A stretch of DNA of 7,192 bases from Dehalococcoidia bacterium (GTDB lineage Bacteria; Chloroflexota; Dehalococcoidia; UBA3495): positions 1-7,192 of the forward strand of contig JAPKDE010000127.1 of the NCBI GenBank assembly GCA_028822675.1, read 5' to 3'. Position 1 is the stretch's first letter; every line of letters starts with the position of its first letter. The translations under genes and the position numbers were made by a program. This document shows positions 1 to 5,857 of the stretch, in pieces. Below the pieces are notes generated by a model that did not search any database, had not been told where the DNA came from, and worked only from the letters and a program-made list of their open reading frames with translations.

Positions 1-55
1 TTCAGGGCGCAGTGTCCTTACGGATGTGTGGGTTCAAATCCCACCCTCGGCACCA
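1..55 (+). tRNA. tRNA-Leu (anticodon CAG), 3' part only
   Basis: The window opens inside the anticodon loop: TTCAGGG gives T33 followed by anticodon CAG at 3-5. A long class II variable arm follows, with a TGTCC/GGATG stem around a TTAC loop. Next come a T-arm with GTGGG-TTCAAAT-CCCAC, the acceptor 3' strand CCTCGGC, discriminator A52 and an encoded CCA at 53-55. Long variable arm, A73 and a CAG anticodon together point to leucine. The layout closely follows bacterial tRNA-Leu(CAG) genes as I remember them. The 5' half lies outside the window, so the predicted partner GCCGAGG cannot be checked. Confidence 0.9.
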
Positions 56-136
56 ACCAAGCTAATGGCCAAAGCTTTCAACAACAAGCTTCCGCTCCCC
101 TGACTTGTGAAAGTCAATGGCAAACAGCTTAATAAT

Positions 137-212
137 GCGCTTGTAGCTCAGCGGATAGAGCACTGGCTTGCGGAGCCAGGGGTCGTGGGTTCAAATCCCG
201 CCAAGCGCACCA
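137..212 (+). tRNA. tRNA-Arg (anticodon GCG)
   Basis: A complete cloverleaf is visible. Acceptor GCGCTTG (137-143) pairs fully with CAAGCGC (202-208), followed by discriminator A209 and encoded CCA 210-212. The D-arm is GCTC...GAGC with an A at the usual A20 arginine-identity place. The anticodon stem CTGGC/GCCAG (163-167/175-179) encloses the loop TTGCGGA, so the anticodon is GCG at 170-172. The variable loop is GGGTC and the T-arm is GTGGG-TTCAAAT-CCCGC. GCG reads CGC and, by wobble, CGU. Most bacteria use ACG (inosine) for this box, so the anticodon is notable. It lies 81 bases after tRNA-Leu and is probably co-transcribed with it. Confidence 0.95.
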
Positions 213-233
213 TTCACTTGAATCTAAGCGCTA

Positions 234-270
234 AAAAGGCCCTCAGAGTTGTTCTGAGGGCCTTTTATTT
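234..270 (+). terminator. Rho-independent terminator of the tRNA operon
   Basis: A perfect 14-bp stem pairs 234-247 (AAAAGGCCCTCAGA) with 253-266 (TCTGAGGGCCTTTT). The loop is GTTGT, and the T-rich tail continues to about 278. It lies 21 bases after the tRNA-Arg CCA end, so it should end the tRNA-Leu/tRNA-Arg transcript. The flanking A and T runs make it usable on both strands, but only the plus strand has genes leading into it here. Confidence 0.9.
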
Positions 271-338
271 AGTTATTTTGAATTAAACAATCTGGTTCAT
301 GTTTTGAAATATGAGGTAGTTACAGATAGAAGTGGATA

Positions 339-1640
339 TTGAATAATATTTCATTGGTGATCGCCAGGTATCTCAGTGCGCGGTTGCCCTTCTATTACGG
401 ATGGGTTGTGGTGTTCGCCGCCGGCACCACAGTCTTTGCTAGGATGGCGCCCTCTGTGTTTGTGCTGGGTATATTCCTATCACCTATATCCGAGGAATTT
501 GGATGGAGTCGAACCCTGATAGCTGGCGCAGTTAGTGTCGGTGCGGTTGCATCCATGTTTCTCTCTCCGGTGATTGGCTGGGCTGTGGACCGTTACGGCG
601 CGCGCATGATTCTTACGGTCAGCATGCTTATTCTGGGCGTGTCGGTTATCTCTCTTGCCTGGGCCACTGTGCCGATCCTTTTCTACCTTGGATTCGCCAT
701 TGGCAGAATCATCTTCCACGTCCCCGTTCAGATCGGCTCCGGGGCAGTGGTGTCCCGGTGGTTCATACAAAAGCGCGGGCGGGCTATCGGGTTCCTCTAC
801 CTCTCCGGTGCAGTCGGCGGCATCGTGTGCATACAGATTGCGTCATTGGCCCTCTCCAATTGGAGTATTGGCGCAGCCTGGATCGCTTTGGGAGTAACAG
901 TACTGGCTGTCTCAGTGCTCCCTTCAGCCTTGCTGATCGTGGACCGTCCAGAAGATATCGGACTGGAACCCGACGGACTGCCTGCAGTTTCGTCTGATCC
1001 AATAACAATTGACCTTCAGTCTGGGCAAGGGCCAGTCGAAGTCGATTGGACTCTTCGGGAAGCCATGGCCACTAAACCCATGTGGGTTATGGTGGGAGTG
1101 GTGGGTGTCCTATTTATGATTCAAGCCGGGGTGTCGGTGCATGTGGGCGCGTTCTACCAAGACCGAGGTTTGGGTATCACGGTAGTGGCTTCTGCGATCA
1201 CCATCAACGGTATCGTCAGTGGAGTAGGGAGTCTGGTCTGGGGTGCAATTATCGAGCGGACACCGGTCCGATGGGCTATGGCATTTCTGATGGTGTTAAG
1301 CGCGATTTCAACCATGCTGCTGTTGGCGGTACACTCTCTGATTGCCGCCTTTGCTGTGTCTGCGATTATCGGAGTTGTCGCAGCCGGAGGGAATGTCATT
1401 CCCCCAGTAGCCTACGCGTCTTACTTTGGCCGGCGTTCCATCGGTAGCATCAGGGGAGTCGGTGAGACTGGGGTGCAGGTGGGCCAGACCATTGGCCCTC
1501 TGTTATCCGGACTAGCCTTCGACATCAACGGCAGCTACAAAGTCGCCTTCCTGACTTTTGCAATCTTAGCCCTCATCGGCGGAGTTGTGATCACGTCATC
1601 TAAACCGCCAAACAGACCAAACCAAGACCAGGCCGTTTAA
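339..1640 (+). CDS. MFS transporter, monocarboxylate/oxalate-formate-type
   Basis: This is an inner-membrane permease of 433 residues, the normal length for a 12-helix major facilitator. It opens with the FYYGW motif (residues 18-22) common in the MCT/OFA-like branch. Motif A between helices 2 and 3 reads GWAVDRYGAR (80-89). An RWF-x-x-KRGRAIG stretch (140-151) is followed by a Gly-rich helix. A central loop holds RPEDIGLEPDG (203-213) before the second six-helix half, which includes FGRRS near the C-terminus. The substrate is probably a small organic anion driven by an ion gradient, but it cannot be read from sequence. The start is uncertain: the reading frame opens after a TAG at 327 and offers TTG 339, TTG 354 or GTG 357, none with a good ribosome-binding site. 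It shares family and several motifs with the permease at 3999-5267. A weak AGGCCG/CGGCCT hairpin straddles the stop codon. Confidence 0.9.
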   Translation: MNNISLVIARYLSARLPFYYGWVVVFAAGTTVFARMAPSVFVLGIFLSPISEEFGWSRTLIAGAVSVGAVASMFLSPVIGWAVDRYGARMILTVSMLILGVSVISLAWATVPILFYLGFAIGRIIFHVPVQIGSGAVVSRWFIQKRGRAIGFLYLSGAVGGIVCIQIASLALSNWSIGAAWIALGVTVLAVSVLPSALLIVDRPEDIGLEPDGLPAVSSDPITIDLQSGQGPVEVDWTLREAMATKPMWVMVGVVGVLFMIQAGVSVHVGAFYQDRGLGITVVASAITINGIVSGVGSLVWGAIIERTPVRWAMAFLMVLSAISTMLLLAVHSLIAAFAVSAIIGVVAAGGNVIPPVAYASYFGRRSIGSIRGVGETGVQVGQTIGPLLSGLAFDINGSYKVAFLTFAILALIGGVVITSSKPPNRPNQDQAV

Positions 1641-1679
1641 AACTGCCGGCCTTCATACTTCCTTACAATTCAGCGACTA

Positions 1680-2186
1680 TTGTGGGTGCTAAATCGGAAA
1701 GGAGCATTAAATCTTCGAAACGGTCTGGTTGCCGGGTCGATTGTGGCCATCGTAGCGGCCTTGGTTTCACTGCCGTTGCGTTCATCGGTGGATAATGTCT
1801 TCAACACTGTCACGGTAGTGATATCAGTCCTGATAGTCGGAATCGCTTCCGGTTTGATGCGGGACTGTTTGGCCACCAGCCTACGGCGCTTGCTGTAATA
1901 TCTTGGCGGTCTGTCGATGGGCTTTGTGGTTGTTGTGGCCGCTACGCTGCTTGGCAATGTATCGGTGGATAGTCTGGCGTCTTTTACCATCCCACTGGCG
2001 GCCATCGTTTTTATCTTGTCGGGCATGTTGGTACCAAGCCTACCCCGGCTTTCTTTGCCTGCGTCCAAATGGCCGGCCCCGGATTTGCTGATCATTGCCG
2101 CTTCCGTTGGAATCGGGATGGTGACTCATGCGATTCTGAGAGTGGCGAACTATCGCTGCCGGAACCGGCAAAAGCAGAAGACGTAG
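1680..2186 (+). pseudogene. Broken four-helix membrane protein segment
   Basis: A single frame runs from about 1680 (TTG, no ATG available) to the TAG at 2184. It is interrupted only by a TAA at 1896-1898, where a C-to-T change of CAA would restore ...RRLL-Q-YLGG.... The translation shows about four hydrophobic helices: LVAGSIVAIVAALVSLPL, VTVVISVLIVGIASGL, MGFVVVVAATLLGNV with the following IPLAAIVFILSGMLV, and LLIIAASVGIGMV. After about 2130 the sensible reading moves to the next frame (SGELSLPEPAKAE...), which leads into the YceI-like remnant. The two parts were therefore probably one protein with a membrane anchor and an outer domain. An alternative is two adjacent dead genes. I do not recognise the membrane part as a named family. 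Confidence 0.65.
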
Positions 2187-2728
2187 AACAGGCACCGCCA
2201 TCAACTTCATCAATAGAAAGTCTGCAATGCCTAGTTACTGACTGGGCCGCAATTACATTCACCGTGGGGGATCAGTTGAGCCGGTTGCCCCTGGCTAACG
2301 ACGGCGCAATGCGGATCGATGCGTTGCCCGGCCAACTGAACCTGGATTGACAACCCTCTGAGATATCAGTAAACCTGCTGACTTTGACCAGCGATTAGAG
2401 CTTTCGCGATAGGTACACCCAGCGGACCATGTCCCGCGACCACCCAACCGCCGTATTTACGGTGCCAGCCCTGGCCGACCTACCACCGGAGTTCCTTAGC
2501 GGCGAGACCTCTTTCCAGGAGACGAACGGCGTCCTTAGCACCAACGGCATCTAGGCTCAAATGTCATTAGATTTGGAGATGAGAAACGACGGTGACGTTC
2601 TAAACGTCATTGAGTCCACCACTTTCACTTGGGAGCAGTTGTAAATCCCGGTGCCAACTGTCAGTAGCGTGGTCTCGGTGGACGATGAAGTTTAGGTGCA
2701 ACTGTTGCTGATTGCAGTGCCTCAATAG
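2141..2728 (+). pseudogene. YceI-like domain, destroyed by in-frame stops
   Basis: One frame reads as a YceI-type lipocalin-like domain: WAAITFTVGDQLSRLPL, then SEISVNLLTLTSD, SFRDRYTQRTM, HPTAVFTV, FTWEQL, and VSSVVSVDDEV near the end. The strand order, the R-D-R-Y stretch and the final V-S-V-x-D-E-V match the family pattern as I know it. YceI proteins bind lipid-like molecules in a beta-barrel, usually outside the cytoplasm. The frame is broken by TGA 2348, TAG 2396, TAG 2552, TAA 2642, TAG 2693 and TAG 2726; the last could be the original end. Between stops the protein pattern is still clear, so decay looks recent. No functional product is expected. The upstream frame shift at about 2130-2141 links it to the membrane segment before it. 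Confidence 0.75.
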
Positions 2729-2744
2729 CCAACGGAGTCAATTA

Positions 2745-2963
2745 ATGAATCGCATCCCTCGGACAAATGGTGGGTGGCAACAATAATCAGCTTAAATTGG
2801 TTGATAATAGCGGGTTGGATGGTGTGCTGGGTCGTCGTGGCCACAATCTATGTGTCGATACAAATCCGATATCTGGGCCGGAATCGTCATTGTCATCATC
2901 GGTATTTGGTTGTTGATTGCGGGCAAAGCAATCTGGTGTATCTTCTGGGTCCGAGAAGCTTGA
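2745..2963 (+). pseudogene. Remnant of a small two-helix membrane protein
   Basis: An ATG at 2745 has a GGAG site at 2734-2737, seven bases upstream, which suggests a former translation start. Its frame gives MNRIPRTN... and stops at 2784-2786. The hydrophobic reading continues in a second frame (WWVATIISLNWLIIAGWMVCW, then VVVATIYVSIQIR) and returns to the first frame for IWAGIVIVIIGIWLLIAGKA and WCIFWVREA, ending at TGA 2961-2963. Two compensating shifts would rebuild a protein of about 72 residues with two membrane spans. A shorter intact possibility is the 37-residue, single-span frame from ATG 2850 to 2963. No known family is recognised. It lies directly behind the YceI remnant and may have been co-transcribed with it. 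Confidence 0.45.
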
Positions 2964-2973
2964 TATCAAACCC

Positions 2974-2994
2974 TGACAGCCCGGACCTCTGTCA
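2974..2994. promoter_or_regulatory. Inverted repeat, possible operator
   Basis: TGACAG (2974-2979) is repeated inverted as CTGTCA (2989-2994) around nine bases. It lies about 80 bases before the start codon at 3071, in the only non-coding stretch that could hold that gene's promoter. A TTAATA at 3010-3015 could be a -10 box, but no matching -35 was found. The arms are short, so chance is a real possibility. Confidence 0.2.
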
Positions 2995-3056
2995 TACAGT
3001 CTCTTTATGTTAATATCTCGTGGAATGCTTGGTGTGTTAAATACGCTTTAAAGATT

Positions 3057-3063
3057 GGGAGGA
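3057..3063 (+). promoter_or_regulatory. Strong ribosome-binding site for 3071 gene
   Basis: GGGAGGA lies seven bases before ATG 3071, close to an ideal Shine-Dalgarno site. It decides the start in favour of 3071 over the in-frame ATG at 3080 and is the best such site in the window. Confidence 0.8.
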
Positions 3064-3070
3064 TTTACAA

Positions 3071-3535
3071 ATGGCTACAATGATTGACGGCGAGTCATAT
3101 TTGGGACGAGTACTGGTACAACCCCTGAGCGAAGCCGGAGATGTCACGATTTATCTCTGGCCGGTGCGCTGCCTCAAGAGCAAGATGGGCGGCCCGACCT
3201 TCGGCGTTGACGTTAACGGCGTAGAGGCCATCCGCTACGACCCCCACGGCCCTCGCGGCCACTGGCACCGCGGAGGTTATGACAAGTTGGGCGCTGGCGG
3301 ATCCCACGTGGAATTCCCCGACGATGTCCGCGACATCGAAGGACAGATTACCTGGGGCCTGGATCAGCTCAAGGAGAACGGCGCCGACCTGCTTAAGGAA
3401 GCCGGCTTCGACGATGCTGCCAAAGCCTTTAACCTAGAGAAGCTTGGCGCAGCCGCTGAAGCCATCCGGGCTCGCCTAGGCGAAGACCCGGGTCTGCTGG
3501 GCAAGGCCATTGATCAAGGACTAATCAACGCCTAG
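3071..3535 (+). CDS. Uncharacterised soluble protein with His cluster
   Basis: A 154-residue protein with no signal peptide or membrane span. ATG 3071 is supported by GGGAGGA at 3057-3063, seven bases upstream; an ATG at 3080 is less well placed. The N-terminal half (1-82) looks like mixed beta structure: GRVLVQPLS, VTIYLWPVRC and a Gly/His-rich loop RYDPHGPRGHWHRGGYD (55-71), followed by SHVEF. H59, H64, H66 and H79 with nearby Asp residues could bind a metal or act in catalysis, but this is inference only. The C-terminal half (85-154) is predicted largely helical (QITWGLDQLKENGADLLKEA, then LEKLGAAAEAIRARL). I do not recognise the family. The gene is intact between a decayed stretch and another small unknown gene with which it probably shares transcription. 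Confidence 0.85.
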   Translation: MATMIDGESYLGRVLVQPLSEAGDVTIYLWPVRCLKSKMGGPTFGVDVNGVEAIRYDPHGPRGHWHRGGYDKLGAGGSHVEFPDDVRDIEGQITWGLDQLKENGADLLKEAGFDDAAKAFNLEKLGAAAEAIRARLGEDPGLLGKAIDQGLINA

Positions 3536-3565
3536 AGTTCCCCCCCGGGTTAGGTAGCAACCATT

Positions 3566-3604
3566 GGCCGGTGCCCCTTCATGTTAGGGGGCACCGGCCT
3601 TATT
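3566..3604 (+). terminator. GC-rich hairpin, terminator or attenuator
   Basis: A 12-bp perfect stem pairs GGCCGGTGCCCC (3566-3577) with GGGGCACCGGCC (3588-3599), with a 10-base loop. The tail TTATTGATT has only a poor T run, so termination may be partial. It lies 30 bases after the stop at 3535 and 25 bases before ATG 3625. It could therefore set a lower level for the downstream gene, or stabilise the 3' end of the first message. Confidence 0.75.
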
Positions 3605-3624
3605 GATTAGGAGAACGTAACAAC

Positions 3625-3963
3625 ATGTCAGTAGACCAATGGCAATCGCGCATCGAGGTTCTGGAGAGCAAGGTCACTGATCTAGAGGCCCGTCTGGACC
3701 ACAAGGCCAAGGAAGTGGCCTACATGTATATCCACTCCAACTGGACCCTGATCCGTTGGTACCTGACCCGGGAGCAAGACCGCGCCGGTGAGGGCTCTGA
3801 GATCTACGGCAGGGCCAAGAACGCCGAGACGTTGATTGACCGTCAGCTCTCTCGCAACCTGCGCGATGTCTACTTCTCCGCCGACCCAATGGAGGTGGCC
3901 TACCGCTGGCGCATCGAGGCCACGGTCATCCTGACCGGTAACGGGTATACGTTCTTTGACTAG
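3625..3963 (+). CDS. Uncharacterised coiled-coil protein
   Basis: A 112-residue soluble protein starting at ATG 3625, with AGGAGA at 3609-3614 ten bases upstream. Residues 5-32 form a clear heptad pattern (WQSRIEVLESKVTDLEARLD...), suggesting a dimeric or trimeric coiled coil. The middle is aromatic (YMYIHSNWTLIRWYLTRE, 33-50), and the rest is charged and mostly helical (RAKNAETLIDRQLSRNLRDVYF), ending in YTFFD. There is no signal peptide, membrane span or enzyme motif. I do not recognise the family. It follows the His-cluster gene across a hairpin and precedes an MFS permease by 35 bases, so all three may be one transcription unit. A structural or adaptor role is possible but unproven. Confidence 0.8.
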   Translation: MSVDQWQSRIEVLESKVTDLEARLDHKAKEVAYMYIHSNWTLIRWYLTREQDRAGEGSEIYGRAKNAETLIDRQLSRNLRDVYFSADPMEVAYRWRIEATVILTGNGYTFFD

Positions 3964-3998
3964 GGTCGGCCATCCGTCCCCAGGTGTGAATTAACCCA

Positions 3999-5267
3999 AT
4001 GCCGATAACCTCTCCCAAGGCTTGGTTCTACGGCTGGCGAATATTGCTGGCTTCGTCGGTCATGGGCTCTGTGGGCATCGGCATCACCATCAGCGCATTT
4101 CCCGTCTTCTTCCTGCCAATCCGAGAAGAGCTGCACCTCAGTTCCACCCAGGTCTCTTTTCTAATCGGGTTTGCCTGGGCGCAATCGGGCGTCATGGCCC
4201 CAATCATTGGCTGGCTGAACGACCGCATTGGCCCTCGCACGCTGGTGCTGTGCGGCGGTCTCACCTGCGGCACGGGCTTGATACTGGTGTCCTTCGCGGA
4301 TAACTTCTGGCAGGTGCTCATCTTCTACGGAGTGGTGGTGGCTGTGGGTCGGACAGCGGCGTTCAACCCCACACTGATGGCCACCGTCAACCAGTGGTTC
4401 GTGCGACGAAAAGCCATCGCCATGTCGCTCCTGGGGACCAGTTTTTCCGCCGGCGCGGCGATAATGATACCCTTCTTTGCCCTGGGGTCGGACCAGATCG
4501 GCTGGCGGCACACCATCCTCATCGCCGGCGTGGTCCTGAGCCTGCTGACCCTGCCCGTCGCCTATATGATTCGGAGCAAACCCGAGGACATGGGCCTGCT
4601 CCCGGACGGCGACCAGCCCATAGACGTTACACGTGGCTCAGCGCAAGACTTAGCAAGTACGGGCCAGTCTGCCAGCGCGGGCGATATGCTGCTAAGCCAG
4701 GCTTTGCGAACCCGTGCGTTCTGGCTGCTGCTGACGGGGTTGGTCATCCGAGTGTCAGTGGCCGATGCCGTACTGATCCACTCCATACCGCTGCTGGTCT
4801 GGAAGGGCGTATCTGAGCAGTCGGCCGCGTTCTTCGTGTCGCTGGTTTTCCTGATCATGATCCCTGTCCGGCTGACTCTGGGCATGTCCGGGGCCGTCCT
4901 GCCGACCAATGCGGTCTTGTTCGCCGGCATGGCAATTGGGGGCCTGAGCGTGGGGGCGTTACTGCTCACCGACGGCACAACAGCGGCGATACTCTTTGTA
5001 CTTGCGCTGGTGGCCATAGAAGGAGTGGCCACGCTGAACTGGATTGCGGTTGGCGACTACTTTGGCCGTCGCTCCTTCGCCACCATCGCCGGAATACTAA
5101 CCGTCTTCCACAGCATCGGCGCACTACTAGTCCCAGTATTCACCGGCTACATCTACGACCAAACCGACAGCTATTCTCTTGCCCTAAAGATACTCGCCCC
5201 AGCACTGATCGTCGGCGCAGTAGCGTTTGGGGTTTCTAGAAAGCCGCGGGTGGTTGAAAATTATTGA
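3999..5267 (+). CDS. MFS transporter, monocarboxylate/oxalate-formate-type
   Basis: A 422-residue, 12-helix inner-membrane permease. It has FYGW at residues 10-13, motif A GWLNDRIGPR at 71-80, NQWFVRRKAIAMS near 131-143, and SKPEDMGLLPDG in the central loop. FGRRSFATIAG lies in the second half, opposite FGRRSIGSIRG of the permease at 339-1640. The two are therefore paralogues of one subfamily, but divergent enough that they may carry different substrates. The substrate is unknown; small carboxylates are the family's usual cargo. ATG 3999 follows the preceding stop by 35 bases, with only a weak AGGTG about 12 bases upstream, which fits read-through from the gene before it. The stop codon overlaps a TTGACA box. 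Confidence 0.92.
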   Translation: MPITSPKAWFYGWRILLASSVMGSVGIGITISAFPVFFLPIREELHLSSTQVSFLIGFAWAQSGVMAPIIGWLNDRIGPRTLVLCGGLTCGTGLILVSFADNFWQVLIFYGVVVAVGRTAAFNPTLMATVNQWFVRRKAIAMSLLGTSFSAGAAIMIPFFALGSDQIGWRHTILIAGVVLSLLTLPVAYMIRSKPEDMGLLPDGDQPIDVTRGSAQDLASTGQSASAGDMLLSQALRTRAFWLLLTGLVIRVSVADAVLIHSIPLLVWKGVSEQSAAFFVSLVFLIMIPVRLTLGMSGAVLPTNAVLFAGMAIGGLSVGALLLTDGTTAAILFVLALVAIEGVATLNWIAVGDYFGRRSFATIAGILTVFHSIGALLVPVFTGYIYDQTDSYSLALKILAPALIVGAVAFGVSRKPRVVENY

Positions 5268-5269
5268 CA
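5264..5269 (+). promoter_or_regulatory. Possible -35 box for the downstream GGDEF gene
   Basis: TTGACA, an exact -35 consensus, overlaps the permease stop codon. No good -10 stands at 16-18 bases: TACGAT (5284-5289) is at 14, and other AT-rich hexamers are farther away. It would drive the ORF at 5477 through a leader of about 180 bases. Evidence is weak. Confidence 0.2.
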
Positions 5270-5270
5270 G

Positions 5271-5327
5271 GCCTACTAAATTTTACGATCGATATGACTT
5301 ACCATCTGAGTAGTATATTTAGTAGGC
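5271..5327. repeat. 11-bp inverted repeat after the permease gene
   Basis: GCCTACTAAAT (5271-5281) is repeated exactly inverted as ATTTAGTAGGC (5317-5327) around a 35-base spacer. It begins three bases after the permease stop. It could form a long-loop hairpin that ends the permease message or protects its 3' end, although no T run follows directly; T6 appears only at about 5348-5353. It could also be a paired binding site. The spacer carries no coding signal. Confidence 0.6.
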
Positions 5328-5476
5328 TAAATTCATGTTGATACGTCTTTTTTAAGCCAGTGAATGACTTGGAGTCTAATCAGACGGTCAAAGATTTGAG
5401 CTTCTCAATTAGTGCGTAGCGGATACTCTAGACGAGTACGAAATGTTCCATGAAAAACACTCAGAAGGACAAGGAA

Positions 5477-5857
5477 ATGCCAGAAATTACTATCACTGAG
5501 GAGTCACGAGAGGTTTATGACTCAGCGTTAAGCCATTATCGCGATAAAGTTGACGGGATACATACCGAATTGATTCGGCGCTTTAAATTGAAATTACCTT
5601 CGATAATAAAATTGTCTAATACAATATTTGCCCTGATAAAGGGGTTCCGGACTGGAACGGGGCAGATAGAAGAAGATATGCAAGCACTCGTCAAGAGAGC
5701 AATTATGTCCTATCGGTTAGAATTCCAGTCAGAACTAGAATCGATGTCTGAACTGACGAATAGCTCGATTGTTTTAGATGAACTTGAAAAACGAATATTG
5801 CCTATCAATCAAGTTGCCGAGAAACTTTGGTTCACCTCTGCAACAGCCGAGATTTAA
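5477..5857 (+). CDS. Helical protein; surviving N-terminal part of a broken GGDEF gene
   Basis: An open frame of 126 residues, or 135 if ATG 5450 is used. I prefer ATG 5477 because AAGGA (5465-5469) lies seven bases before it and 5450 has no such site. The product is charged and almost entirely helical (EESREVYDSALSHYRDKVDG, LPSIIKLSNTIFALIKGF, MQALVKRAIMSYRLEF), without membrane span or signal peptide. The frame ends at TAA 5855-5857, but the same frame continues into recognisable GGDEF sequence. This is therefore most likely the N-terminal sensory or dimerisation part of a former diguanylate-cyclase-type protein. Whether the fragment is still made or useful is unknown. Base composition is more AT-rich than in the genes to its left. 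Confidence 0.5.
   Translation: MPEITITEESREVYDSALSHYRDKVDGIHTELIRRFKLKLPSIIKLSNTIFALIKGFRTGTGQIEEDMQALVKRAIMSYRLEFQSELESMSELTNSSIVLDELEKRILPINQVAEKLWFTSATAEI

Noticed and set aside
1..212. tRNA genes as attachment site of an integrated island
   Set aside because: GTGGGTTCAAATCCC occurs in both tRNAs because of the common T-arm. No third copy was noticed downstream, and no integrase or phage-like gene is present.
304..332. TTGAAA ... TAGAAG as promoter of the first permease
   Set aside because: Spacing of 17 is right, but the -10 match is poor, and it would place the transcript start at or next to the TTG start codon. Too weak to list.
1670..2095. Minus-strand 141-residue frame opposite the membrane segment
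   Set aside because: Its Thr/Arg/Lys-rich product is the expected complement of the Val/Ala/Leu-rich membrane helices on the plus strand.
1680..2728. Stop codon reassigned to glutamine in the YceI-like frame
   Set aside because: Several TAA/TAG codons fall where Gln would fit, but the neighbouring intact genes end in TAA and TAG, a TGA and a frameshift also break the frame, and no intact gene here has internal TAA or TAG. Ordinary decay explains it.
4562..5032. Minus-strand 156-residue frame inside the second permease
   Set aside because: It lies wholly within a convincing MFS gene and is Ser/Thr-rich in the way antisense of membrane helices usually is.
5374..5385. GTCT-AATC-AGAC mini hairpin before the helical ORF
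   Set aside because: Only four base pairs with no T run or conserved context; it is expected by chance.
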